From Zygnema cylindricum (taxonomy: Eukaryota > Streptophyta > Zygnematophyceae > Zygnematales > Zygnemataceae), in assembly GCA_037447655.1 (NCBI GenBank), contig JBBHKE010001797.1, forward strand, positions 1-55,573: a DNA stretch of 55,573 bases. The letters run 5' to 3'. A program made the position numbers and the translations under genes. A model generated the notes under the pieces. That model was not told where the DNA came from, made no database searches, and saw nothing but the letters and a program-made list of their open reading frames with translations. Below are positions 41,552 through 52,535 of the stretch, piece after piece (the first letter of the stretch is position 1; the number at the start of each line of letters is the position of its first letter).

Positions 41552-44500
41552 GTAAACTCCCCTCTCCCTCTCCCTCTCCATTTCCCTTTCTCTTTCCCTC
41601 TCCCTCTCCCTCTCTCCCTCTTTCCATTTCTCTTTCCCTCTCCCTCTCCCTCTCCCTTTCTCTCTCCCTCTCCCTCTCCCTCTCTCCCTCTCTCCATTTC
41701 TCTTTCCCTCTCCCTCTCCCCCTCCCTCTCCTTTTCTCTTTCCCTCTCCCTCTCTCCCTCTTCATTTCTCTTTCCCTCTCCATTTCTCTTTCCCTCTCCC
41801 TCCCCTCTCCCTCTCCCTCTCCCTTTCTCTTTCCCTCTCCCTCTCCCTCTCTCCCTCTCCCTCTCTCCCTCTCTCCATTTCTCTTTCCCTTTCCCTCTCC
41901 CTCTCCCTTTCTCTCTCCCTCTCCCTCTCCCTCTCTCCCTCTCTCCATTTCTCTTTCCCTCTCCCTCTCCCCCTCCCTCTCCTTTTCTCTTTCCCTCTCC
42001 CTCTCTCCCTCTTCATTTCTCTTTCCCTCTCCATTTCTCTTTCCCTCTCCCTCCCCTCTCCCTCTCCCTCTCCCTTTCTCTTTCCCTCTCCCTCTCCCTC
42101 TCTCCCTCTCCCTCTCTCCCTCTCTCCATTTCTCTTTCCCTTTCCCTCTCCCTCTCCCTTTCTCTCTCCCTCTCCCTCTCCCTCTCTCCCTCTCTCCATT
42201 TCTCTTTCCCTCTCCCTCTCCCCCTCCCTCTCCTTTTCTCTTTCCCTCTCCCTCTCTCCCTCTTCATTTCTCTTTCCCTCTCCATTTCTCTTTCCCTCTC
42301 CCTCCCCTCTCCCTCTCCCTCTCCCTTTCTCTTTCCCTCTCCCTCTCCCTCTCTCCCTCTCCCTCTCTCCCTCTCTCCATTTCTCTTTCCCTTTCCCTCT
42401 CCCTCTCCCTTTCTCTCTCCCTCTCCCTCTCCCTCTCTCCCTCTCTCCATTTCTCTTTCCCTCTCCCTCTCCCCCTCCTCTCCTTTTCTCTTTCCCTCTC
42501 CCTCTCTCCCTCTTCATTTCTCTTTCCCTCTCCATTTCTCTTTCCCTCTCCCTCCCCTCTCCCTCTCCCTCTCCCTTTCTCTTTCCCTCTCCCTCTCCCT
42601 CTCTCCCTCTCCCTCTCTCCCTCTCTCCATTTCTCTTTCCCTTTCCCTCTCCCTCTCCCTTTCTCTCTCCCTCTCCCTCTCCCTCTCTCCCTCTCTCCAT
42701 TTCTCTTTCCCTCTCCCTCTCCCTCTCCCTCTCCATTTCTCTTTCCCTCTCCCTCTCTCACTCTCCATTTCTCTTTCCCTCTCCCTCTCCCTCTCCCTTT
42801 CTCTTTCCCTCTCCCTCTCCCTCTCTCCCTCTCTCCATTTCTCTTTCCCTTTCCCTCTCCCTCTCCCTTTCTCTCTCCCTCTCCCTCTCCCTCTCTCCCT
42901 CTCTCCATTTCTCTTTCCCTCTCCCTCTCCCCCTCCCTCTCCTTTTCTCTTTCCCTCTCCCTCTCTCCCTCTTCATTTCTCTTTCCTTCTCCATTTCTCT
43001 TTCCCTCTCCCTCCCCTCTCCCTCTCCCTCTCCCTTTCTCTTTCCCTCTCCCTCTCCCTCTCTCCCTCTCCCTCTCTCCCTCTCTCCATTTCTCTTTCCC
43101 TTTCCCTCTCCCTCTCCCTTTCTCTCTCCCTCTCCCTCTCCCTCTCTCCCTCTCTCCATTTCTCTTTCCCTCTCCCTCTCCCTCTCCCTCTCCATTTCTC
43201 TTTCCCTCTCCCTCTCTCACTCTCCATTTCTCTTTCCCTCTCCCTCTCCCTCTCTCCCTCTCTCCATTTCTCTTTCCCTTTCCCTCTCCCTCTCCTTTTC
43301 TCTTTCCCTCTCCCTCTCTCCCTCTCCATTTCTCTTTCCCTCTCCCTCTCCCTCTCCCTCTCCCTCTCCTCTCCCTTTCTCTTTCCCTCTCCCTCTCCCT
43401 CTCCCTTTCTCTTTCCCTCTCCCTCTCCCTCTCTCCCTCTCTCCATTTCTCTTTCCCCTTTCCCTCTCCCTCTCCCTCTCCCTTTCTCTTTCCCTCTCCC
43501 TCTCCCTCTCTCCCTCTCCCTCTCCCTCTCCCTCTCCCTCTTCCTCTCCCTTTCTCCTTCCCTTTCCCTCTCCCTCTCCCTCTCCTTTTCTCTTTCCCTC
43601 TCCCTCTCTCCCTCTCCATTTCCCTTTCCCTCTCCCTCTCCCTCTCCCTCTCCCTCTCCCTCTCCCTCTCCCTTTCTCTTTCCCTCTCCCTCTCCCTCTC
43701 TCCCTCTCTCCATTTCTCTTTCCCTTTCCCTCTCCCTCTCCCTCTCCTTTCTCTTTCCCTCTCCCTCTCTCCCTCTCCCTTTCTCTTTCCCTCTCCCTCT
43801 CCCTCTCTCCCTCTCCCTCTCCCTCTCCCTCTCCCTCTCCCTTTCTCCTTCCCTTTCCCTCTCCCCTCTCCCTCTCCTTTTCTCTTTCCCTCTCCCTCTC
43901 TCCCTCTCCATTTCCCTTTCCCTCTCCCTCTCCCTCTCCCTCTCCCTCTCCCTCTCCCCTCCCTCTCCCTCTCCCTTTCTCTTTCCCTCTCCCTCTCCCT
44001 CTCTCCCTCTCTCCATTTCTCTTTCCCTTTCCCTCTCCCTCTCCCTCTCCTTTTCTCTTTCCCTCTCCCTCTCTCCCTCTCCCTTTCTCTTTCCCTCTCC
44101 CTCTCCCTCTCTCCCTCTCCCTCTCCCTCTCCCTCTCCCTCTCCCTTTCTCCTTCCCTTTCCCTCTCCCTCTCCCTCTCCTTTTCTCTTTCCCTCTCCCT
44201 CTCTCCCTCTCCATTTCCCTTTCCCTCTCCCTCTCCCTCTCCCTCTCCCTCTCCCTCTCCCTCTCCCTCTCCCTCTCCCTCTCCCTTTCTCTTTCCCTCT
44301 CCCTCTCCCTCTCTCCCTCTCTCCATTTCTCTTTCCCTTTCCCTCTCCCTCTCCCTCTCCTTTTCTCTTTCCCTCTCCCTCTCTCCCTCTCCCTTTCTCT
44401 TTTCCTCTCCCTCTCCCTCTCCCTCTCCCTCTCCCTCTCCCCCTCCCCCTCCCTCTCCCTTTCTCTTTCCCTCTCCCTCTCCCTCTCTCCCTCTCTCCAT

Positions 44501-44580
44501 TTCTCTTTCCCTTTCCCTCTCCCTCTCCCTCTCCTTTTCTCTTTCCCTCTCCCTCTCCCTCCCTCTCTCCATCTCCCTGT
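41552..44580 (+). repeat. 3-kb CCCTCT satellite filling EBS-like intron 1
   Basis: Built from CTCCCTCTCCCTCTC and CATTTCTCTTTCC variants. The left part has a higher-order repeat of 251 bases: the same TCTTTCCCTCTCCCTCTCCC start occurs at 41701, 41952, 42203 and 42454. The right part has looser 290-300-base periods (CCATTTCCCTTT at about 43616, 43909 and 44212). It begins at the 5' splice site. The long Ser/Pro/Leu/Phe frame (plus strand) and Arg/Glu/Gly/Lys frames (minus strand) across it are artefacts of composition. Confidence 0.95.
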
Positions 44581-45212
44581 CGTATGTGTATACACACATG
44601 TATGCACATATGTTTATGTTCTTTTTTTAAGTGTTCCATTTTTGTAATCTTTTTTTTTTTTTTTTTTTTTTTTCTGTCTTTCTGTCCTCACCCTTTTTTT
44701 TTCCTTTTTTTGTAAAAGTAATGAGTTTGTTCTCCATTTCTTCAGATTTTTGATCCGTGCATTTTTCTGAGAGGGAGAGGGAGGGAGAGGGTGTGGGAGA
44801 GGGAGTGGGAGAGGGAGAGGGCAAAATATTTCCTTATTTAGAAGATTTTCTATGTTTTTTTTATCTACTCTCATCTACACACTTTCTGAGTTTTTCCGGT
44901 TTTTTTTGGCTTTTTAGGTTTTAGTACTTGCTCTAAGTTTTCTTAAGTTCAAGTTTTCCTCGATGTTATTAGGTTTTGGGGTTTTCCGTTTCCATTTCCT
45001 TCTTCCTTTATTCCATTCCGTCCATTTTCACATTTCTGACCTCCCTCCTCCCTCTCCCCTCCCTCTCCCTCTCCTCTCCCTCTCCTTTCCCTCCCTCCCT
45101 CCCTCGTCGACCATGCGGGCCTCATCCTCCTCTCATCTCCTCCCTCATCCCCTCTCCTCTCCCCCCCCCTCCCTCTCCCTCCCCCTCCCTCCCTCCCTCT
45201 CCCTCCCTGCAG
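44581..45212 (+). other. rest of EBS-like intron 1
   Basis: Contains a poly-T run (44651-44673), a GGGAGA block on the plus strand (44770-44820), T-rich sequence and, from about 45040, another CCCTCT tract that runs into the acceptor CCCTGCAG at 45212. No coding content. Confidence 0.7.
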
Positions 45213-45555
45213 AAGGCGACTGCGTGATGCTGCGACCCCCGGAGCCTAACACTGCTCAATACATCGCTCGCATCGAGAGAATCGAGGCCGATTCGAGCGA
45301 CAAAGTAGTTCTCCGATGTCGATGGTATTATCGGCCGGAGGAGTCGATAGGAGGACGGCGACAGTTTCACGGAGCTAAAGAGCTTTTTCTTTCGGACCAT
45401 TTCGATAATTGCAGTCTCGAGGCGATCGAGGGAAAGTGTACGGTTTATACGTTTAAGGATTATACGAGGTTGGAGAGTGTGGGGATGGAGGATTTTTTCT
45501 GTCGGTTTGAGTATAAGGCGTCGAGTGGGACGTTTACGCCGGACCGAGTGGCAGT
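45213..45555 (+). CDS. EBS/SHL-like: EBS/SHL-like protein, exon 2 (BAH domain)
   Basis: A 343-base exon; with the last base of exon 1 it begins [20 protein letters not shown]. It contains the whole BAH core: [95 protein letters not shown] is the EBS/SHL signature and includes the aromatic residues that form the methyl-lysine cage. Donor GTGAGG follows 45555. GC content is clearly above that of the introns. Confidence 0.95.
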
Positions 45556-46015
45556 GTGAGGAGTCGTCTTTTCTTTTGTGTTTTTTAACGTTTTTTTTTT
45601 ACTTCGTTTTGACGGTTTATTTGGTTTTGAGGGTTTAGTTTGTTTGGACCTTTTACTTTGTTTTGACGGGTTTACTTTTTTTTGAACTTTTTTATGTTTT
45701 CAACTTTTTTCTTTGATTTAACTTTGTCTCTTTGTTTTATTTAACTTTTTCCTTATTTTTTACTTTTTGCATCACTGTATCCTTTTCTTCCGTTATCGTG
45801 TTTCTGTAGTCAGGGCGATTGCTCATAAATCAAGAGCGGGAGAGAGAGAGCGGGAGAGAGAGAGCGGGAGAGAGAGCGGGAGAGAGAAGGAAAGGGAAGA
45901 GAAGGAAAGAGAGAAGCCTGGGCTCGGAGATGGGCATAGACAGTACCGATAACATCGATTGTTTTTTCATTGATTTCATCGGTTTTTTGTCGGTTTTGTC
46001 GGTTTTTGGGTGCAG
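45556..46015 (+). other. EBS-like intron 2
   Basis: GTGAGG to GGGTGCAG. T-rich with a GAGCGGGAGAGA block (45830-45915) on the plus strand, opposite in strand bias to intron 1. No coding content. Confidence 0.8.
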
Positions 46016-46084
46016 ATACTGCAAATGCGAGATGCCGTACAATCCGGACGATCTGATGATCCAATGTGAACAATGCAAAGACTG
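46016..46084 (+). CDS. EBS/SHL-like: EBS/SHL-like protein, exon 3 (PHD finger, first half)
   Basis: A 69-base exon reading (V)YCKCEMPYNPDDLMIQCEQC then KDW. It supplies the first two Cys pairs of the C4HC3 PHD finger; YCKCEMPYNPDDLM.QC is almost invariant in the family. Acceptor AG 46014-46015, donor GTATGT after 46084. It ends two bases into the Trp codon that exon 4 completes. Confidence 0.95.
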
Positions 46085-46494
46085 GTATGTAATTATATTT
46101 TACAGAATTTACAGTTAATTCACAAAATTTACAGTATAAATCGCGTAATTTACCGTAGAAACCATAGAATTTGCAGTATAAGTCAAAGAATGTACAGAAT
46201 TCACCTAGAAATCGCAGAATTTACAGCATAAATCCATGCTAGAAACCCTAAAAAACATATCGACGGAAGCCTAGGATCGTTTTTTGCATATGGACAACTA
46301 TTTTGGTGCCCTTGGGGATCCTTAGGCACGAAGGTTGTTTGTCGTAAAATTTTCATCTTTACTTCCAAACATGTTTATTTTTTTCCCTCACGACTTTCAG
46401 CAGAATACGACAAACAATTTTTTGCACATCATAATTCTCTCTCGACCAAAAAATGCAGAATCACATCAAGAGTTTTTGTTAACATTTCCCCTAT

Positions 46495-46555
46495 AAAGCC
46501 CCAAAAAACCCTAGAAAACCCTAGAAAACCCTTTAAAACCCTAGAAAACCCTGAA
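46495..46555. repeat. degenerate telomere-like repeat (CCCTAGAAAA)
   Basis: Five to six copies of CCCTAGAAAA/CCCTTTAAAA/CCCTAAAAA. Similar telomere-like stretches occur at 49560-49665 and 51835-51870 in the same intron. Confidence 0.7.
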
Positions 46556-47802
46556 AATAGTTGATTGCCTACTAATACGAGCACTTTAGCTCGTGATAGT
46601 GGTCAGTAATAACTGTAACCGTTAGCAATAACTGGCTCAGTTTGGAAAAAACTGAATGGAACAGAACGGAACTGAGCCGATATTTTTATAGTTCAGTGAG
46701 TGCGGGAGTAGTGGGAGTAGAGGGAGGGAAATTAGGGTAGAGAGAGGTAGAAGAGGGGAGTTCGAAAAGGAAGTAGAGGGGGAGAGGGGGGAGAGAGATA
46801 GGGAGGCAGGAAAGAGCGAGGAGAGGAAGTAGAGGTGGAGAGGAGGGAGAGAGATTTTTAGCAATTTGGTTTGGTTCTGGTCATTCCAAAAACTGTTTAA
46901 TTTGGCTCAAATGAACTCGAATCCTGTTTGAATCGATTTATGAATGTACAGTAGGACAGTACCGGAAAGTACGATAGTCCTAAAGGTACAATAGTACTAA
47001 AAGTATGTCTGAATAACAGTACATCAATGTAGTGTTTTTTAGCCCACGATAGCATATGGATATGTACATAGAATATACATAATAGTACGCCAAATTTGAC
47101 GAAGTACTTCTTAGGGTTTCCTGGCATTTTTTAGCCATTTAAGGTTCGGGTGAATCGGTTTCGGCAAAATCCAATGTTTGGTTTGGTTCGGTTTAGAATT
47201 TCCAAACCGCTTTTAAACCGTTAAGTTTGGTTAGGACCCGAATGAAACCGAATCGAACTGGAGAAAGGACCGAGTGCTAGTAACCGTCAGGAAAATTTAC
47301 TATTTTTTACAAAAGCATTCATTTTTTTCAGTTTCATTTTTTTTTGTACGAAAACTATGATTACTCCGTTGTTACAGACTCGTGAAAAAGAGGCAGTGGT
47401 TTTCAGTACTGTGAAGAGAGTACCATGGATGCTTCAACTAAGTGAACTAATAATAAAGTGGATTATGACAAAAAAGCTATGCACTTTTTGTTGCTGTTGA
47501 AGATTTTCATGGCTTTCTTTTTATTGACTGTTTTTTTTTTTTTTTTTTTTTTTGCGTCATGGTGCAAGTAAATGCACGTATTTTCATGATGGAAAATCTT
47601 TCACCGAGTGAGAATATGAAGAGAATTTGAATTCAGTAGGTAAGCATAAACATATTGTTTAGGTTTTTTTAGAGTCACAAATTCATTTAGGCTTTTTAGG
47701 ATCACAAATTGGTAGTATATGGCATCGCATCGAATTTGCTTTGGTATATCGCGATACGATGCATATCGTGTATCGTATGGAAAAGCCCATAATTCTTATT
47801 GC

Positions 47803-48001
<199 letters not shown>

Positions 48002-48295
48002 ATATAGAGCTGCAGGTATGTTGCCAGAAAAAAACAATCGAATAAAAACTTAGCAGTAGGTGTAACTGTTTCAAGTATGGGACCTTTTGGGCTACATCAT
48101 TATCAGAGGTAAACAATTATTGACCTTTTTTATATTAAAAACGGTCGGATTATTGGCTAAAAACGTAGGGGAACCAATTAGAAATTGTATAATAACTCGC
48201 AAATCAACTTAATCTAACTTGTTATAGGTGAAAAATGGAAAGTCACGGCTGCGAGAGTAAGGAGAAAATTGTTAAAATGTGGTAACTGGTCCACG

Positions 48296-48415
48296 TTCAA
48301 AATCTGTCAGAATCTGAATCAAAATCTGTCAGAATCTGAATCAAAATCTGTCAGAATCTGAATCAAAATCTGTCAGAATCTGTCAGAATCTTAATGAAAA
48401 TCTGTAGGAATCTGT
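48296..48415. repeat. 22-bp tandem repeat
   Basis: Unit AATCTGTCAGAATCTGAATC plus AA, about four copies, the last ones shortened. Confidence 0.85.
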
Positions 48416-48877
48416 CTTCTTGATTGGTTAGGAGTAAAACTGCCCGTTCGTATAATTGTACAAATGGGCGCACTTTAGGGTGCATACTGTTCGAGTTTTA
48501 CCGTATTGTATTGTATTGTATTGTTTATCACATTCGAGACTAAAACGACTTTTGTATCACGTATCAAGAGGGCATTTTTAAAACCAATGGGTTTTTTCTC
48601 GAGAAATTAGTCTCAATGCAATTGTCACTATAAATTGGTAGTGTTTCATATCCAGTATTCAGTTTAGGCAATTGGAAAAAGGAAAAAGGTCTCTGTATTC
48701 GTTTGGTTCTCTCTCCTCTCTCGCTGTATTATAGGCTCCACACTCTCTCTATCTCCCTCCTCCCTCTCCTCTTACCTGTCGTCTCCCTTCTCCCTCTCGT
48801 ACTAGACCGATGTATCGACTTTATAACGTCATATTGTTGATGTTAGGTTGGGCATTCATTAGTGTTGCATTTTGGAC

Positions 48878-48955
48878 CGGAACCGACGGTTTTTCGATTT
48901 TTGGAACCGACGGTTTTTCAATTTTTGGAACCGACGGTTTTTCGATTTTTCCCTC
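48878..48955. repeat. 24-bp tandem repeat, three copies
   Basis: GGAACCGACGGTTTTTCGAT plus TTTT repeated three times with one substitution (CAAT for CGAT). Confidence 0.9.
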
Positions 48956-49822
48956 TTTTACTTGTATTGGGAATTCGAGTAAAACCACCGATATTTCAAG
49001 TACGGTTTTTACTGTAGTTAAGGTCAGTTTATGTTCATAGAAACCCTCATTACTTAGGGTTGTTATGAAGGACACATAAAGAACCAAAAAGGAATGGAAA
49101 CCCTAAAATTTGCAACTGAAAGCTAAGTAAAGTACCTTTTAAAATCCCTTATAATACCCTAAAATATCCTAAAATACCCTAAAATATCCTACAATACCCT
49201 AAAATATCCTACAATACCCTAAAATATCCTAAAATACGCTAAAATACGCTAACAAAACCTTGTTATTTTAAAATACTCTAACATACCTGAAAATCACTAA
49301 TTGGACCCGAAAACACCCTGATATACTAAAAAAAAAAAGTTAAAAAATAGAGGTTAGAGACAAAATTAAGTGTTGATATCTCTATTTCGCATGTGAGCTG
49401 TGTGGAAAAAAATAAAAAATACCAAATATAGCATATTTTTAGTTTTCGTATTTTTAGCCTTTTTAATAGTGTTCACATCGAATACGGAAAACTCGCAACA
49501 TCGCGAACTGAAAAATCGTCCCAATAAACGGTTAAACCATTAACTGTACAATTAATTGTTAGGCGGAAAGGGTTTTTGGGGTTGTTAGGGTTTTTAAGGG
49601 TTTTAAGGTTTTTTAGGGTTTTTTTAGGGTTTTTACGGTTTTTTTGGTTTTTTAGGGTTTTAGATTATGGATTGTGGACTGTCTTGCCAGACTGTACCGC
49701 CCGTCCCTAATTTATTAGGAGTTATTAGTACGAAAGCGAAATTGGTATCAATCAATAATAATTTAGAGCATTAGTAATTTTCTTAACGTGTCCCATTTAA
49801 GAATACTCCTTTGTATGATTAT

Positions 49823-50260
49823 TAGTGTTGTGTATCGGTAAAAAACTTATCGCGATAGAACCGATTCCGATAGTTATCGGTTATCGGACGGTGAAGGGTC
49901 CCGATATATCGCTTCGAGACCAACAAATTCCTTATCGGCGATAAGTGGAAAAAAATATAGTACGCTATATAATAGTACTTTATAATGCACTGTATTATAT
50001 GTTTTACTGTATATAGCGTGGCATGCCACGTATGACAATCTGTTTCGTACGTGGAAAAAACCGTACAGGCGTACAGTGTGAACCGTACAATTATCGCCGA
50101 TAGTTATCGAACCGGTGTTATTGCGATAAAAAACCGATGAATATCGGTTTTTATCGCGATAATACTGATACCGATACATTGTGCCAATATATTGATTTGC
50201 AGTAGGCCAAAAAAAGGGGCATATCGCTTATCGGCAAATGGCTACCGATACACAACAATA
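49823..50260. mobile_element. hAT-type non-autonomous element (438 bp)
   Basis: Terminal inverted repeats TAGTGTTGTGTATCGGTAA at the left and the complement of TATTGTTGTGTATCGGTAG at the right (17 of 19 identical). Flanked by 8-base direct repeats ATGATTAT (49815-49822) and ATGATTAC (50261-50268), the target duplication size of hAT transposons. The interior is rich in TATCGCGATA and CCGATAGTTATCGG subterminal repeats and has no coding frame. Confidence 0.85.
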
Positions 50261-50345
50261 ATGATTACCATTATTTTAAGATTTTTGGCTAAAACAAGTC
50301 GCTTCCAAATTAGTGTTACTGACATTAATTTTGACGGGCAGTGTA

Positions 50346-50410
50346 CACCTTGTATCGCTTTTAGTGTTAACATTTTTTTTGCCACTTAAAACACGTTAAC
50401 ACTAAATATA
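50346..50410. mobile_element. solo end of a CACCGTG-family MITE
   Basis: TA-CACCTTGTATCGCTTTTAGTG followed by TTTTTTTTGCCACTTAAAACA, the outer and inner parts of the family's terminal repeat. The opposite end was not found within 600 bases, so this is a truncated copy. Confidence 0.6.
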
Positions 50411-51589
50411 GTCACAAGATTTATGGGAAGAGTATTCACCATTACTCCCATTCCGTTTTCCCGTATCGGCTACTAAAATTATACGGCTGGATTTTTTTTT
50501 TCTTATTATTGAAAAATTTCATGCACTTTTGGAGAGGTAAACTGTTCATATACAATTGAAAAAATAAAAACCCAAAATCCAATTCATCCTTTATACAAAG
50601 ACAATTAGAATAAAAATCATTCTTTATGATCGCCGGAAAACTCTCGTGGGTTTTTTTCATCGTCAACATTATTTGTTGTAACACAGTTTTTTCTGTAAAC
50701 TTTAAGGGTTCCTCATGTTTTTGTCCTATGATAATATGATGGGACCTTTCCCAAGATTTATTCGACATTCAAACCTTTACGACCAAAATTAAATATAAGG
50801 TGATGGAGAGAGAGGGGAAAGAAAAAATGGTTGCCTAAAACATGAGGAAAAAGGCTCGGAGCTTCCGTAAAAAAGGGGGGTAGTCAAAAATTTTAAAGCA
50901 CGACCCTAATCGTATTTTTATAGACTTTGTTAATAATTAGTACAAGGATTGTTTTAGCGTTAATAATTATATTTCCGGTACAATAGCGAACCGCAAGAAG
51001 AATTAGGGCTAAGAAAAAAACTTGTATTATTAACGGAAAAAGACCGGGACGGAATTATTGTTAACGCTATCGTAAGATCCACCCTCTTGGACTGAAAATA
51101 ATATGGAGGACTAGTCAAGTTTAATGAAGTCGAAAATAGTAGTAAGCAAAATAAATGTTTCACGTATTAGTTAAGCTGGGTGGAAATGTTGCGTTCCTTT
51201 TTCGGAAAGGAAAGAAAAGAGAGAAAGTAGAGATTCTATTGTTTTTTATTTTTTCTATTGGTGGTCACCCATTTTAATTCTTTTAAAATCATTGCTGGTG
51301 TAAGTTCAGTTACCACACACGCCGGTGAGTTAAAAGTCCAATTTGATGACAAATTGAGAATAAGTATTGAACCAATTCTGAATCCGAGGTGTGGATCTTA
51401 CGGTAATAGCAATTTATGGTGTACTATTTGGTTGTGGTTTCTCGAATTCCTGGACTGTATAAAACATAAGTACAAAAGTACAATTATGCCTGAACTGTAT
51501 TAACCATAGAGTACAAAAGTACAATTATTCCTGAACTGTATTAACCATAGAGTACAAAAGTACAATTATTCCTGAACTGTATTAACCAT

Positions 51590-51770
51590 ATACATAGACA
51601 TATACATATGCATATACATATACATATACATATGCATATACATACACATACGCATACGCATACGCATACGCATACGCATACGCATACGCATACGCATACG
51701 CATACGCATACGCATACGCATACGCATACGCATACGCATATACATATATATGTGTGTGTGTGTGTGTACT
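51590..51770. repeat. hexanucleotide repeat (CATACG)n with TG/TA flanks
   Basis: About 16 perfect CATACG units (51645-51739) between CATATA and TGTGTG stretches. Three direct copies of TACAAAAGTACAATTATNCC sit upstream (51470-51590). Confidence 0.95.
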
Positions 51771-51999
51771 GCATATATTCCTACATATGTATATACAAGA
51801 ACGTAGATACCATACTCAATGGAATAGACATTAAAAACCCTAAAAAACCCTAAACCCTAAAAACCTCTAAAAATAGGCATCCAATATGTTCTTTTGGTTT
51901 CTTTTTTTCATTTATATGTTGTTAAAACTTTTCTTTTCACTAAAACGATACGGTCTTACTGCCGAATATGAGATCCTACTACCATATGGTTATGGGGCC

Positions 52000-52430
52000 A
52001 TAATATTCTTCTAATGAATATAGTGACTATAGTAGATACTTAATTGCTAGTTATTATTAGTTAGATACTAATATTTAGTACTGTAGTAGATACTATTATT
52101 TTTGTTGTTATTTTTGTCATTGGTTCCGTATTATTCTCGCCCGAGTATTCTTCTAATGAATGTCGTGCCTATGGTAGATACTTACGACAAAGTTGTTATT
52201 TTTTTTGTTTTTTGTTCTTCCTATTGTCATTGGTTCCATAATATCCTCTCCCGAATATTCTTCTTACCAAATATAGTGACTATGGTAGATACTTACAAAA
52301 AAGTTGTTGTTTTCTTGTTGGTTTTTTTTTGTTATTTTTGTCATTGGTTCCTGTTATTCTCGCCCGGATTCTCTTCTAACCAAATGTCGTGACTATGGTA
52401 GATACGACTAAAAAGTTGTGTTTTTTTTTT
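52000..52430 (+). repeat. 111-116-bp tandem repeat next to EBS-like exon 4
   Basis: Units start GTCATTGGTTCC at about 52115, 52225 and 52341 and end GACTATGGTAGATAC followed by AAAAAGTTGT and a T-rich run; a partial fourth unit lies before 52080. The last unit leads into the polypyrimidine tract of the acceptor at 52445. Confidence 0.85.
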
Positions 52431-52445
52431 GTCCTTTTGTGGCAG

Positions 52446-52535
52446 GTTTCATCCCGTTTGTGTAAACTTGACCATGGATCAAATCAAACGACTCACGAGT
52501 TTTGTTCCGATTGTCAAACTACCAACAATAGTTGA
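52446..52535 (+). CDS. EBS/SHL-like: EBS/SHL-like protein, exon 4 (PHD finger, second half; one-base deletion)
   Basis: After acceptor TTTTGTGGCAG the exon completes Trp and reads WFHPVCVNLTMDQIKRLTSF, matching the His-Cys part of the finger (W-Y/F-H-P-x-C-V-x-x-T-x-x-x-x-K-x-L). The next expected residues, a Cys pair, appear only in another frame (CSDC, then a stop at 52533-52535). A missing T in the TTTT run near 52500 explains the shift. As written, the frame instead runs to a stop at 52645-52647 with no similarity and the last zinc ligands are lost. Even with the base counted the tail is only about six residues, shorter than in Arabidopsis. Confidence 0.8.
   Translation, partial: VSSRLCKLDHGSNQTTHEFCSDCQTTNNS

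Noticed and set aside
41431-44715. A 1094-codon plus-strand frame and frames of up to 791 codons on the minus strand
   Set aside because: They cross the CCCTCT satellite, where stop codons cannot arise in most frames. Only the first 24 codons from 41479 are homologous to a known protein, and these end at a splice donor.
50960-51163. Short Ser/Leu/Phe-rich minus-strand frame
   Set aside because: Short, AT-rich, no motif, no splice context.
51590-51770. Cys/Val or Thr/His repeat peptides
   Set aside because: Translation of (CATACG)n and (TG)n microsatellites.
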